A stretch of 64,000 nt of DNA from Lachnospiraceae bacterium (lineage in GTDB: Bacteria; Bacillota; Clostridia; Lachnospirales; Lachnospiraceae). This document shows positions 25,055 to 34,348 of this stretch, piece by piece. Below the pieces are notes generated by a model that saw only the letters and a list, made by a program, of their open reading frames with translations, was not told where the DNA came from and searched no databases. The DNA is taken from contig JAFPWO010000022.1 of assembly GCA_017394885.1 (NCBI GenBank), positions 79,410-143,409 on the forward strand, in the 5' to 3' direction. The position numbers were made by a program, and so were the translations under genes. Positions within the stretch are counted from its first letter, which is position 1. The number at the start of each line of letters is the position of its first letter.

Positions 25055-27472
25055 TCAGTAAGCCGGATACCAATCATCGGCAGAATAACCGAAAATAAGG
25101 GACATCGCGATGTAAGGAAGCGCGTCTTCCATATTGTCGTCATACTGGATCTTGGTCGCATCCGGATCAGTCGCGCTCTTGAAGGAGAGCTCGTTGTTCA
25201 GCGTGCCGGCACTGGACGGATAGACCAGATTCGGGATTTCGGCAACGGTCATGCTGGAGCCGTCTTCGAATTCCAGATAGACTTCATAGGTTTCCGCGGC
25301 CGGACGGATGAAGAAGGCGAACAGATACAGGCCGCCCTTGCCGGGTTCCCATACGCTGAGCGGTTCGCCGTTGTCATCGACAGCCAGTTCAAAGCCGTTC
25401 TCAGCGTCACGCATCTTGCCGATCACGTTGCCGTACTGTTCGCGGTCGCCGCCGGTCTCATACAGATACAGGCCGGTGATGCCCAGTTCTTCTTCGGTCT
25501 TGTTCTTCAGTTCCAGGCCGATCTTGACATAACCCGGGTAGAAACCGTCCGCGGTACGGCCGAGAGCTTTCACTTCGTCCAGCTTTTCAACATCTTCGGC
25601 TTCTTCCTGCAGGCTGGCTTCCCACTTTTCGGGGTCCAGGCCCTTCTTGAAGGAGAACTCGAAGTTGTCTTTCACATCTTGCACCTGCCAGTTGATCTGC
25701 TGACCGTCTTCGGTCACGATCAGCCAGTTATACTGTTCAGCCTCCGGACGTACCAGATAGACATACTGCTCATAGTTGTTGTCTTCGCTCGGATTGTCCT
25801 TGTCGAGCCACGGCTCCTGCAGCAGGTTGGGACCGATCACGCCGCCATCCGGATAGAAGTAAGCGCCGACCAGCGTCACACCGGTCTTGTTCTTTAACTG
25901 GAACGGATGCGCCACATAGTTTTCCACGGCATATATTTTGTGGACATGCACCTGCGGGCCGTTGTACCAGTACAGGAAGCCTTCCAGTTCGACCATGTCG
26001 TCCACTTTCAGATTGGTGACCCCGGTGTAAGCATCGCTGCCCTCCGGGCATTCATCGGATTCAACGGTCAGGGTAAAAGGCAGCCCGTTCAGCTCTACGT
26101 TGAAGTACAGGTCGTTGTTCGCGCCAGCTTCTCCGGAGCCGTCCCAGTTATACAGGAAAGCGGCACCGTCATCATTGGCGGCAGTGACCTTCGCACCGCG
26201 GAGAATGACTCTCTGCGCCATAAACTGATCCGCGAAAGCAGAACCAAGCAGATCGCTCATGTCAATAGGAAGATCGATGTACGAGTCTTCATCTTCAAGT
26301 ACGGTAAAGGTAGCATCCTTGATCTCGACCAGACCAGACCATTCGGTCTTGTAGCCTTTGACTTCGATCACGGTGCCTTCTGTCAGCTTGGCGGCTTCCT
26401 CTTCGGTCACATTCATGCGGTACAGGTAGTACGCGCCGTCCTTATCCGCCAGATAGACAGAGGTATTGCCGTAATCCGGCGCATACGCCGAGAACTGGAC
26501 CGCGCCGCGGATCGTCACTTCAGTTTCCATCTCCGCTTCTCTGAACTGCGCAAAGGTCATGTAGCCCCGATCTTCTGCTTCCAGCTTATGCACGTGCATC
26601 TGCGGGCCGTTGTACCAGTACAGGAAGCCTTCCAGATTCAGCGTCTGTCCGACCGTAAGGCCGGTAACCGCCGTATAAACGTCGCTGCCTTCCGGGCATT
26701 CGTCGGATTCCACCGTCAGGGTATAGGTCTCGCCGCCGAGCTCTACATTGAAGTACAGGTCATTGTTGGAGCCTTCCGCACCGGAGCCGTCCCAGTTGTA
26801 CAGGAACGCCGCGCCTTCTTCATTGGCCGGGGCTACGGTCGCGCCTTTCAGGACGACACGCTTGGACATATTGGCTTCATTGGCAAAATCTTCAGAAACA
26901 TCCAGTGCTTCCGCTACGAAAGTCTCGCCTTCCACCACGGTAAATGTCGCATCTTTGATCTCTACTAGGCCGGACCATTCGGTCTTGTAGCCGGTGACCT
27001 CGATCATGGTGCCTTCCGTCAGCAGGGCCGCTTCTTCTTCGGTCACATTCATACGGTACAGATAGTACGCGCCGTCCTCATCCGCCAGGAACACCGAAGT
27101 GTTGTTATAGGCAGGGGCATAGGCGGAGAACTGAACCGCCGCGCGAACGGTGACTTCCGTTTCCATTTCCGCTGCCATGAACTCTTCGTAGCTCATGACG
27201 GTCTTCCCGGGCTCTTCGGTCGGAGCTTCGGTCGGTTCTTCCGTCGGAGTTTCGGTCGGGGCTTCCGTCGGCGCCTCGGTCGGGGCTTCCGTGGGAGCTT
27301 CTGTCGGAGCTTCCGTCGGAGCTTCGGTAGTCGCTTCCGGTTCTTTGGTGGCTTCCGGCGCCTGTGTGGTGGTCTCCGGAGCCGGTGCAGTCGTCTCGTT
27401 ATTTGAGCCGCCGCACGCGGTCAGGGAGAAGATCATCACAAGAGCCAACACCAGTGCAAGTGTTTTTTTCAT
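25055..27472 (-). CDS. Large secreted lipoprotein with two near-identical ~205-residue repeats
   Basis: An 805-residue protein of unrecognised function. The N-terminus is a lipoprotein signal with lipobox LTAC (Cys20). Residues 25-90 are a low-complexity linker dominated by repeated EAPT units. Two tandem repeats follow at about 94-300 and 304-515, each containing AEMETEVT, VQFSAYAP, DGAYYLYRMNVTEEEA, GYKTEWSGLVEIKDATFTV, NWDGSG and FLYWYNGPQ. The first part of each looks like an OB-fold (inference). The C-terminal ~290 residues contain two related segments beginning with LKNKT. It may be a surface-attached binding protein. It has an extended -10 promoter and its own terminator, so it is probably monocistronic. 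Confidence 0.7.
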   Translation of the reverse strand: MKKTLALVLALVMIFSLTACGGSNNETTAPAPETTTQAPEATKEPEATTEAPTEAPTEAPTEAPTEAPTEAPTETPTEEPTEAPTEEPGKTVMSYEEFMAAEMETEVTVRAAVQFSAYAPAYNNTSVFLADEDGAYYLYRMNVTEEEAALLTEGTMIEVTGYKTEWSGLVEIKDATFTVVEGETFVAEALDVSEDFANEANMSKRVVLKGATVAPANEEGAAFLYNWDGSGAEGSNNDLYFNVELGGETYTLTVESDECPEGSDVYTAVTGLTVGQTLNLEGFLYWYNGPQMHVHKLEAEDRGYMTFAQFREAEMETEVTIRGAVQFSAYAPDYGNTSVYLADKDGAYYLYRMNVTEEEAAKLTEGTVIEVKGYKTEWSGLVEIKDATFTVLEDEDSYIDLPIDMSDLLGSAFADQFMAQRVILRGAKVTAANDDGAAFLYNWDGSGEAGANNDLYFNVELNGLPFTLTVESDECPEGSDAYTGVTNLKVDDMVELEGFLYWYNGPQVHVHKIYAVENYVAHPFQLKNKTGVTLVGAYFYPDGGVIGPNLLQEPWLDKDNPSEDNNYEQYVYLVRPEAEQYNWLIVTEDGQQINWQVQDVKDNFEFSFKKGLDPEKWEASLQEEAEDVEKLDEVKALGRTADGFYPGYVKIGLELKNKTEEELGITGLYLYETGGDREQYGNVIGKMRDAENGFELAVDDNGEPLSVWEPGKGGLYLFAFFIRPAAETYEVYLEFEDGSSMTVAEIPNLVYPSSAGTLNNELSFKSATDPDATKIQYDDNMEDALPYIAMSLIFGYSADDWYPAY
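25928..27193 (-). repeat. Tandem coding duplication inside the lipoprotein gene
   Basis: The unit at about 26573-27193 and the unit at about 25928-26563 encode two ~205-residue copies that are identical over long stretches. Their near identity indicates a recent duplication or continued homogenisation. Confidence 0.8.
27203..27385 (-). repeat. Low-complexity Ala-Pro-Thr-Glu coding repeat
   Basis: A run of 12-base units encoding EAPT forms the linker after the lipoprotein signal. Such repeats can change copy number by slippage. Confidence 0.75.
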
Positions 27473-27560
27473 TGTTTTCCTCCTGATAAAAAATAACTTG
27501 TTTTATGCTCCGCAGAGCTTCCCGTTCTGGTTTCATGTTTATTGCTTCCGGAACTAAAAT

Positions 27561-27569
27561 AGTATAACA
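27561..27569 (-). promoter_or_regulatory. Extended -10 promoter of the lipoprotein gene
   Basis: On the minus strand the sequence reads TG-n-TATACT with the -10 hexamer at 27561-27566, about 90 bases before the ATG. The -35 region is weak, which the TG extension can compensate. Confidence 0.45.
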
Positions 27570-27604
27570 TATCAGCGCCGAAAATTCCACAGAAAGATAT
27601 TATT

Positions 27605-28135
27605 TCATGTTTTATAATAGGACGGCCTGTTTTTCTCTTTCTCTTCTTCCGCCAGCGTTTTCATCTTTTTGCGGTAGATCAGGAGCGAAGCGAGCCCGCC
27701 GATGACGATCGCCGCAAAGAAAGGGGCCATCAGGGTAAAGACCATCAGACCGAAAGCGCCGAGGCTCCCCGAAAAGATCACCATGATCAGAAGGACGATC
27801 AGGAAGATAGCCCCCAGCCAGGCATATGCCTGCACCACCATTTCCGGCCGCTTCTTTGAGACGAAGGAGAAGCCGACACAGGGGATGCTTCCGACAAGGC
27901 CCGGGATCAGGATCTCGGCGGCATTCCTCGTCCAGACCGGCGTATCCTTTAAGGCCGTCTCGATCGGCTGGATCAGGAGCGAAAAGGCCGCGACATAAAG
28001 GACGATAAAAAACAGTGCCAGGGCAAAGGAATACAGAAGGGTCGCGCTCTTCGGCTTGCCTTCCTTCGTCAGAAAGATCGCCCGGGCCCAGCCGTCGACT
28101 TTTCTGGAAAAATTGGATGGATTCTTCTGTGCCAT
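27605..28135 (-). CDS. Uncharacterised four-helix membrane protein
   Basis: A 176-residue protein with four predicted transmembrane helices (SATLLYSFALALFFIVLYVA, EILIPGLVGSIPCVGFSFV, AYAWLGAIFLIVLLIMVIF, FGLMVFTLMAPFFAAIVIGG) and a basic cytoplasmic tail. I do not recognise the family. The start at 28135 was chosen because it falls just after the stop of the solute-binding protein gene; the upstream extension would overlap that gene. It is the last gene of the minus-strand transporter unit and may be regulated with it. Confidence 0.55.
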   Translation of the reverse strand: MAQKNPSNFSRKVDGWARAIFLTKEGKPKSATLLYSFALALFFIVLYVAAFSLLIQPIETALKDTPVWTRNAAEILIPGLVGSIPCVGFSFVSKKRPEMVVQAYAWLGAIFLIVLLIMVIFSGSLGAFGLMVFTLMAPFFAAIVIGGLASLLIYRKKMKTLAEEEKEKNRPSYYKT

Positions 28136-28140
28136 TCCGC

Positions 28141-29427
28141 TTATTTCGCATCGGCGTGCCACTTCGTCCAGTAAGCCTGGACATAGGTGCACTGCATGTA
28201 GATTTCTTCAAAATCCGGCGCAGTCAGATTGACCTCTTCCTTCGTCTTGTCATTCTTCGTATACTGGATATCGTCACGGACCGACCAGGAGCCTTTCTTG
28301 TCGAAGGACATATAACAGCCGGTCTCTCCCTCCGCGCCGCTCATGCAGTAAAGGACGAACAGCCGGGCCGCGGCCGGATTATCACAGCCGTTGACGATAT
28401 AGGTATAGCAGCAGGCCTGAAAAGCGGTATACGGCTCCAGCCCTGTGACCCAGGCGGCATTCAGCTTATTGCTGAGCTTGCTCGCACTGGTGAGGCCCAG
28501 AGTCGGTCCGTTTAAGGATTCGTCGACTGCCTGCACGACCGCGTCGCCGTCCGCGAGCTCCGTCATACTCATCTGCGAGAAGCGGTAAAACAGTTCCACG
28601 CCGCCGTTATTTTCCGGCAGTTCCAGGATGCCGGGCACATTGACCAGCTTATCGTTGTACGTATAGACCAGCGGCTCGCCATACTGCTTTTCATACTGCT
28701 CGGCCACCTTATCGCCGTCGATGATCAGCTGCGTCCACAGCGCGGTATAGGAGGGGCCGGTGATGTCCTTGGTGTAGATCGTCCACTTCTGATCCGTAAA
28801 CTTCCCGGTCGTTACGTCATAGCCTTCTACGATATCCCACCAGCTTTTGATGGGGCAGCCGTCCGGATACTTCTCGGTATTGTAATACCAGGGATTGAAG
28901 GTCGCATACAGCGGCAGGCCGTAGCGCAGCAGCTGCTTATCGATGTGTTCGCAGACCACCGTCGGATAGTACAGGGAGAGCATCCCGCCCAGCACCATAT
29001 TATGGTAGATCTCGCCGGTATTGTCCTTGACCATCAGGACATCCGCGTTGACGTTTCCGGACTGGGCTTCCATCTCGATCTTCGTGGATACCTGGTCCGT
29101 ATCCTGAGAAATGTATTCCACCTGAATGTCCGGAAAATCTTTGACGAACTTTCTGGCTGCGGTATTGGCGTCCGCCGTCGTGGCATAGATGCGGACCACA
29201 CCGCCTTCTGCCTTTGCCTTTTCATAAAGCTCATCCATGGTCAGATCGGAGTATTCATCCTTCACGATCTGCCACTCTTCGTCCGCTTTGGTCTCGGCTG
29301 AGCTTTCTTTTCCGGTATTGTCTCCCGGAGCGCTCGTGCCGGATGACGTTTCCTTTTCACTGCCGCCGCAGGCCGTAAGGGCAAGCAGCATGATGAGAGA
29401 CAGCAGCAATGCCGTTATCTTCTTCAC
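28141..29427 (-). CDS. ABC transporter solute-binding lipoprotein (Fe3+/phosphosugar-type)
   Basis: A 428-residue extracellular solute-binding protein. The lipoprotein signal ends in LTAC; a Ser/Thr-rich linker follows. YEKAKAEGGVVRIYATTADANTAARKF and YYNTEKYPDG match the FbpA/AfuA/PotD-like class used for iron, 2-aminoethylphosphonate, phosphoglycerate and hexose phosphates. The start is a GTG at 29427, chosen because AGGAGG lies seven bases before it and the signal peptide then starts with Lys-Lys. With the ATPase and fused permease upstream it makes a complete importer. The clustered HAD and sugar-metabolism genes suggest a phosphorylated sugar or polyol rather than iron (inference). Confidence 0.82.
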   Translation of the reverse strand: MKKITALLLSLIMLLALTACGGSEKETSSGTSAPGDNTGKESSAETKADEEWQIVKDEYSDLTMDELYEKAKAEGGVVRIYATTADANTAARKFVKDFPDIQVEYISQDTDQVSTKIEMEAQSGNVNADVLMVKDNTGEIYHNMVLGGMLSLYYPTVVCEHIDKQLLRYGLPLYATFNPWYYNTEKYPDGCPIKSWWDIVEGYDVTTGKFTDQKWTIYTKDITGPSYTALWTQLIIDGDKVAEQYEKQYGEPLVYTYNDKLVNVPGILELPENNGGVELFYRFSQMSMTELADGDAVVQAVDESLNGPTLGLTSASKLSNKLNAAWVTGLEPYTAFQACCYTYIVNGCDNPAAARLFVLYCMSGAEGETGCYMSFDKKGSWSVRDDIQYTKNDKTKEEVNLTAPDFEEIYMQCTYVQAYWTKWHADAK

Positions 29428-29444
29428 TGGGGTACCTCCTCTTC

Positions 29445-30614
29445 TCAATCTTCTTCTGCGCCGGCTTTATGCTTCGTCTTCGCAAATTTGATCAGTCTTC
29501 CTGTTTCTTTATTATACACGTTCATGCGGGACGGATGCAAGCGGGCATAGACCTTCTGATCCATCTCATATTCCACGATACCGGTCTGGATGGCGAGGAA
29601 TTCCACGCCCTTTACGGCCATCGTGATCAGGGTCTCGCTGCCGGCCGGCTGGTTGGCATAAACGTGCGCCTCGATGACATGCTTCTCATCCGGCTTTTCG
29701 GTGTGGATATCCACCAGCTCCGGCCGCAGGCCGATCACGACGTCGAACTCCCTGTTCTGCGGGCATTCTTCGTCCCGCTTCATCTTTTTCTCTTCAAATT
29801 CGAAATCGCCCACAGGGCTCGTGACCTTCAGCGTCTTCCCGTCAAAGAAGCCCTTGCCGTCGATGAAATTGATGCGCGGGTTGCCGATGAAATCGGCCGC
29901 CTGCAGGTCGATCGGATTGGTATAGAGGCCGAGCGGCGTGTCGATCTGCGAGATCTCGCCTTCTTTAAAGAGCGCAATCTTGGTCGACATGGTCAGCGCT
30001 TCGACCTGGTCGTGGGTCACATAGATGATCGTCGTCCCGGTCTCCTTGTGAAGGCGCTTGAGCTCCGCCCGCATGTCGATGCGGAGACGGGCGTCCAGAT
30101 TGGACAGCGGCTCGTCCAAAAGCAGCAGCTTCGGGTTGGACGCGATCGCGCGGGCGATGGCCACGCGCTGTTGCTGGCCGCCGGAGAGCTCGTTCGGATA
30201 GCGGTCGCGGTACTCTTCGATCCGCATGGTCTTCAAAGCCCGCATGACGCGTTCCTCGATTTCCCCTTTCGAAAGCTTCGGCTTCTTCTGGATCTCCATA
30301 CCGAAAGCCACGTTCTTATACACCGTCATATGCGGCCACAACGCGTAGCTCTGGAAGACCAGATTAAGGCCCCGCTTGCTGGGCTCTTCATAGAAGGCTT
30401 TTTCGCAGTCGATCACGGTCTTGTCATCGATCGTCATCGTGCCGTGCTGAGGTTTTTCCAGGCCGGAGATCACGCGCAGCGTCGTCGTTTTTCCGCAGCC
30501 GGAGGGGCCGAGCAGCGTCATAAAATCGCCGTCCTCGATCGTCAGGTTGATATCCCGAAGGACGTGGTTTTCTCCGTAAAATTTATCGATATGCTCTAAA
30601 ACGATCTTGCTCAT
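29445..30614 (-). CDS. ABC transporter ATP-binding protein (FbpC/AfuC/PotA-type)
   Basis: A 389-residue importer ATPase. Walker A is GPSGCGKTT, the signature is LSGGQQQR, Walker B with catalytic Glu is LLLLDEP, and the switch His is in THDQ. After residue ~240 a TOBE-type regulatory domain follows, usual for MalK/PotA/FbpC ATPases. It lies 12 bases after the permease gene and 17 bases before the GTG of the binding protein, in one transcription unit. Confidence 0.88.
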   Translation of the reverse strand: MSKIVLEHIDKFYGENHVLRDINLTIEDGDFMTLLGPSGCGKTTTLRVISGLEKPQHGTMTIDDKTVIDCEKAFYEEPSKRGLNLVFQSYALWPHMTVYKNVAFGMEIQKKPKLSKGEIEERVMRALKTMRIEEYRDRYPNELSGGQQQRVAIARAIASNPKLLLLDEPLSNLDARLRIDMRAELKRLHKETGTTIIYVTHDQVEALTMSTKIALFKEGEISQIDTPLGLYTNPIDLQAADFIGNPRINFIDGKGFFDGKTLKVTSPVGDFEFEEKKMKRDEECPQNREFDVVIGLRPELVDIHTEKPDEKHVIEAHVYANQPAGSETLITMAVKGVEFLAIQTGIVEYEMDQKVYARLHPSRMNVYNKETGRLIKFAKTKHKAGAEED

Positions 30615-30626
30615 GGCAAATCTCCT

Positions 30627-32519
30627 TTACATGCTCTTGCTGACGTCGCCGCCCAGGCGGCCGGCAATACGGTTGGTCACTAAGATAAACAGAATGATCA
30701 CGATGCAGATCGCGTCAGCGACCTGCGGCATGGCTTCCTTGGAATAGTCGAAAGACAGGAAGGACAGCGTGTAGTTTTCCGGCGTCATCAGGAGGGCGAT
30801 CAGGTCGAGTTCCTTGGCGATGCTGATGAAGGTCAGCAGCAGGCCGGATAAGAAGCCGTTCTTGGCCAGCGGGATCACGACCCGGCCGATCCTTGTCCAG
30901 AACCCGGCGCCGTTGATATCCGCCGCTTCCTCCAGCTCCTGACTGATCTGCAGCATATTGGAGGAACCGGAGCGGGACGCGAACGGGAAGTGCTTGACGA
31001 TGGAGACCAGCAGGATCAGGGCGAAGGTCCCGTAGAGCGAAGGGATCAGGCCGCCCAGCCGCGGCACGCTGAACATGGCGAAATAGATCGCGGAGAACGC
31101 GACGCCGGGCATGAGGTAAGGGATAAAGATCAGCTGCTCGGTCAGTTTGCCGTACCACTTGCCGCGGCCGCGGGTCGTGATATAGCCGAAGAACTGCCCG
31201 CAGAAAGCGGTGATCAGCGAAGCGATCAGGGAGAGCTTGACGGTATTGAGCGCCGCCCGGCCGAATTCGGAGTTCTGGAACAGGCCGTTCTGGGCAAAGG
31301 CGTCAAAGCGCGCGTCGCCTGTATATTTCGGGTCGGCCATATTGCCGATCCAGGCATAAAGCGTCAGGTTATCTTTTCCGTAGCCGCCGCCGGGCACGAT
31401 CTGGAAGCTCTCCATGATCAGGACGAACAGCGGCATGCACATGGCTATGAACAGAAAGACGGTCATGAAGACCATGAGCGGCCATTTGGCTTTTCCGAGC
31501 GGGATCAGGTTGCTGCGCGTGCCCTTGCCGCCGATCGTGGCGTAGGATTTGCGCGTCCCGATCAGCTTCTGGTTGGCAAAGATCGTGCCGCTGGCCAGGA
31601 GGATCATCAGGATCGCCATCGCGTAGCCCGTTCCCTTCGGGTTCGCGCTGTTGTTCAGGAAATTCTTCATGCTGGTCGCCAGCACGTGATAGTTGATATA
31701 GCTGCCGAGTCTGGCCGCGACGCCGTAGGTCCCGAGGGATTTGGAGATGGTCATGATCGCCGCGGACAGGAAGGCGGGCAGCACGAGCGGCAGCGTGATC
31801 TTGCCCAGGATCTGCACTTTATTGGCGCCCTGGATCTCGCCCATCTCTTCAAGTTCCGAGTTGATGGAGCGGAGCGACCCTGACACCATAATATAGGAGA
31901 AAGCATAATAATGCATGCACATGACCAGGATGATGGCGAAGGGCCCGTAGGCCATCCAGTCCGGCACGGCGATGCCGAGGCCGGTGAGGAGGCCCGTGCT
32001 GCCGGATTTATCGTTCCGGAAGACGGACAGCCAGGCCAGCGCCTTGCACCAGGAAGGGATCATGTACGGGATCAGGATCAGCGCGCTTAAGACTTTCTTG
32101 CCGGGGATATCCGTGCGGACCATCAGCCACGCGATAAGCGACCCGAGCGGCACGGAAATGACGGTCGTAAAGAAGCCGATGATCAGTGAATGCCACAGCG
32201 GCGTCCAGAGGATCTCGTTGGCCAGCGCTTTGTTGAAAAGATACCACCAGTAATAAAGGGTAAACTCCCCTTCTTTGACATCTTTGATCAGATCGCTGCC
32301 GGCGGCGGCCCGCTTGATCATGCCGCGGAATACCTCGGTATAGCCGGCGGTAAAGGTGTTCTTGATCATGGTGACCAGCGGGATCACGATCAGGGCGATC
32401 AGGATCAGCAGCGTAAAGAATACGATCACGTTATAAGGGTTCGTGACCAGATTCAGGAACTGATTCTTCAGCCGCTCTTTCGAAAAAGGATACTTGATTT
32501 TTGTCTTTTTTCCTGACAT
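30627..32519 (-). CDS. ABC transporter fused permease (two FbpB-like modules)
   Basis: A 630-residue permease with about 12 transmembrane helices made of two binding-protein-dependent transport modules in tandem. The EAA-type cytoplasmic loops are visible in each half (ELEEMGEIQGANKVQILGKITLP and ELEEAADINGAGFWTRIGRVVIP). Fused permeases of this length are typical of the FbpB/AfuB iron and hexose-phosphate importers. It follows the HAD gene by 16 bases and precedes the ATPase gene by 12, so importer and HAD protein are co-transcribed. Confidence 0.88.
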   Translation of the reverse strand: MSGKKTKIKYPFSKERLKNQFLNLVTNPYNVIVFFTLLILIALIVIPLVTMIKNTFTAGYTEVFRGMIKRAAAGSDLIKDVKEGEFTLYYWWYLFNKALANEILWTPLWHSLIIGFFTTVISVPLGSLIAWLMVRTDIPGKKVLSALILIPYMIPSWCKALAWLSVFRNDKSGSTGLLTGLGIAVPDWMAYGPFAIILVMCMHYYAFSYIMVSGSLRSINSELEEMGEIQGANKVQILGKITLPLVLPAFLSAAIMTISKSLGTYGVAARLGSYINYHVLATSMKNFLNNSANPKGTGYAMAILMILLASGTIFANQKLIGTRKSYATIGGKGTRSNLIPLGKAKWPLMVFMTVFLFIAMCMPLFVLIMESFQIVPGGGYGKDNLTLYAWIGNMADPKYTGDARFDAFAQNGLFQNSEFGRAALNTVKLSLIASLITAFCGQFFGYITTRGRGKWYGKLTEQLIFIPYLMPGVAFSAIYFAMFSVPRLGGLIPSLYGTFALILLVSIVKHFPFASRSGSSNMLQISQELEEAADINGAGFWTRIGRVVIPLAKNGFLSGLLLTFISIAKELDLIALLMTPENYTLSFLSFDYSKEAMPQVADAICIVIILFILVTNRIAGRLGGDVSKSM

Positions 32520-32535
32520 CTTCTTTCCCCTTTCC

Positions 32536-33288
32536 TTACCGTCCCAGCTCGTCCTTCAGGATCGTATATACATCATAAATGTCCGTCACTTCATAATCCG
32601 GCGCAACATCGAACTTTCCGATATCTTTCTGCGGGGTCAGGAAGGAATTGATCTTGATGATCCTGCCGAATCCCAGTTTTCGCGGCCCGACCACGTCGCG
32701 GGACAGCGTATCTCCGACAAAAACCGCTTCTTCCGGAAGGCAGCCCGCCTGATGCAGGGCGATCCGGAAGATATTCGGATGCGGCTTGCGGTAGCCGACG
32801 ATACTCGAAAGCGTGATCTCGTCAAAGTACTGCCGCACGCCGTATTTTTCCAGCGTGTCAAAAACCTGAAAGAGGCTGGCCGTGTTGCTGACCACGGCGA
32901 CGTGCAGGCCCAGTTCTTTTAAGCCGGCCAGCATTTCGGCGCCGTGCTCCCGGAGCCTGCGGTCATAGTAGGTCGTTTCCCACATGTGCGCAATCTCTTC
33001 ACTGCAGGCCATCAGCTTTTCCCGGTCAACGGGAATGCCCCGAAAGCCCCAGTCCGCCCAGATCTGTTCCGGCTTTAACTCCATCATGGTCCGTTCGGAT
33101 TCTTTTTTGTATGCCAAAACCTGCGGACTGACGGCAGCCCACAGTGATTTGGCATCTTGAAAAGGCACTTCGATTCCGTGATCCTGCAAGATCCGGAAAA
33201 GCGCCTCTCCGGTGGCACGGTCGTTCTTTTCGTCAGAATAAAGATCTTCCAGCGTGCCGCCCATATCAAACATTACCGCTTTAATCAT
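32536..33288 (-). CDS. HAD-superfamily protein with DxGGT motif I
   Basis: A 250-residue subclass I HAD protein. Motif I reads FDMGGTL, with nucleophile D8 but Gly in place of the usual acid/base Asp two residues on. Motif II is VVSNT, motif III has K in YRKPHPN, and motif IV is VGDTLSRD. It is related to the four tandem HAD proteins at 35639-38669. It is the first gene after a promoter-operator at 33324-33395 and is co-transcribed with the ABC importer, so a role on the imported compound, probably dephosphorylation, is likely (inference). Confidence 0.8.
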   Translation of the reverse strand: MIKAVMFDMGGTLEDLYSDEKNDRATGEALFRILQDHGIEVPFQDAKSLWAAVSPQVLAYKKESERTMMELKPEQIWADWGFRGIPVDREKLMACSEEIAHMWETTYYDRRLREHGAEMLAGLKELGLHVAVVSNTASLFQVFDTLEKYGVRQYFDEITLSSIVGYRKPHPNIFRIALHQAGCLPEEAVFVGDTLSRDVVGPRKLGFGRIIKINSFLTPQKDIGKFDVAPDYEVTDIYDVYTILKDELGR

Positions 33289-33323
33289 GCAACGATTCCT
33301 CCGAGAAAGTACTTCTCTTTTAA

Positions 33324-33337
33324 TGCAAACGTTTACA
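33324..33337. promoter_or_regulatory. LacI/CcpA-type operator for the importer unit
   Basis: TGCAAACGTTTACA is a near-palindrome centred on CG. It lies between the promoter at 33367-33395 and the HAD start, where a bound repressor would block elongation. Two sister sites occur at 35447 and 35592 around lacI. This copy also fits the CcpA cre core TGNNARCGNWWWCA, so carbon catabolite control is possible. Confidence 0.7.
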
Positions 33338-33366
33338 GAACCACATACACGATTAAACCTTGTGTG

Positions 33367-33395
33367 ATTATCTCACAGAAGTTATGCTTTGTCAA
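33367..33395 (-). promoter_or_regulatory. Sigma-A-type promoter of the HAD-importer unit
   Basis: On the minus strand TTGACA (33390-33395) and GATAAT (33367-33372) are exactly 17 bases apart. The operator TGTAAACGTTTGCA follows 29 bases downstream of the -10 box, and an AGGAG-like site precedes the HAD ATG. Confidence 0.8.
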
Positions 33396-33421
33396 TAAGA
33401 CATTTACCACACCTTATAATC

Positions 33422-34345
33422 TTAAGTTTCTTCTCTGCTTTCAGTACAGAAACAGGCCGATTCGTAAAATTCTTCCCGATAATCTTCCACATCCCGGCGC
33501 GTTCCCGTAAACGGGCCCGGCGTTTCCATTTTCAGAGATACCATGGCAGCGGCAAAACGGAGCGCCTCCGGAATATCCGTATGGTTTCTTTCGGCAATAT
33601 ACGTGCTGAACGTAGTATCGCCGCGTCCGGTACGGCCGCTTAAGTTTCTGGCTTTGATCGGTTCCCGGTATACGGTTTTTCCGTCAAATACCAGAACTTC
33701 CGTATTATGCGTGATCATGACCTCCTTCGCGCCCCAGCCGGCCATTATCCGGGCTGCTTCTTCCCTGTCGGAAAGTCCGGTCATCACTTCCGCTTCCGCG
33801 GCGTCGGTCTTCAGATACGTAATATAAGGAAGGAACTCTTTTTTTCGCGGCCAGTCGTAAAGCTTCAGCGAATCATCTGCTTCCCGGCAGCGGAGAACAC
33901 TCTGCACATCCAGGGCCACCGGCCCAAGCAAAGCTGTATAGGGGATCAGTTCCTCCGGAATATCGCCGCGGACCAGCCCGGCCAGATGATAGACTCCGGT
34001 GGGAACGACCGGGATATCTTCCCGGGTATACGGCAGGATCCCTTCGGTATTCCGGCAGATCCGCCGTTCCCGGTCTGCCGTAAAATAGGTGTTTTCCATG
34101 ACGGTGCAGCTGGGAGAATAGCAGCTGAAAATCGTTTCGACATGACTTCCGGCAAAGACTTCTTCCGGATCGATCACCGCCGGATTCCCCTTGGGGACCA
34201 CCGCCACGCGCCGGCCGGCGGCTGCGGCGGCATAGCCTGCGAACGTAACGGCCCCGCCGTTGATGTATTCTTCCCGGCCGTCATAGTCCGTATTATGGTC
34301 CAGTGTGATCGGTCCGATGATCACGGTATCATATTTTCTTTCCAT
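33422..34345 (-). CDS. PfkB-family carbohydrate kinase
   Basis: A 307-residue ribokinase-fold kinase. The C-terminal PfkB motif is present as GRTGRGDTTFSTY with the catalytic Asp of GxGD. The N-terminal part (IIGPITLDHN, INGGAVTFAGYAA) carries the substrate-binding Gly-Gly. It lacks the IolC N-terminal pattern, so it is not an obvious 5-dehydro-2-deoxygluconokinase; a sugar, polyol or inositol kinase is possible. It starts three bases after the lacI stop and is co-transcribed with it. In the pathway it could replace IolC or phosphorylate an early substrate (inference). Confidence 0.78.
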   Translation of the reverse strand: MERKYDTVIIGPITLDHNTDYDGREEYINGGAVTFAGYAAAAAGRRVAVVPKGNPAVIDPEEVFAGSHVETIFSCYSPSCTVMENTYFTADRERRICRNTEGILPYTREDIPVVPTGVYHLAGLVRGDIPEELIPYTALLGPVALDVQSVLRCREADDSLKLYDWPRKKEFLPYITYLKTDAAEAEVMTGLSDREEAARIMAGWGAKEVMITHNTEVLVFDGKTVYREPIKARNLSGRTGRGDTTFSTYIAERNHTDIPEALRFAAAMVSLKMETPGPFTGTRRDVEDYREEFYESACFCTESREET

Positions 34346-34348
34346 AAA

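Noticed and set aside
33422..34345. Calling the PfkB kinase IolC
   Set aside because: It lacks the IolC N-terminal pattern and is encoded with lacI rather than with iolBDEG, so only the family is assigned.
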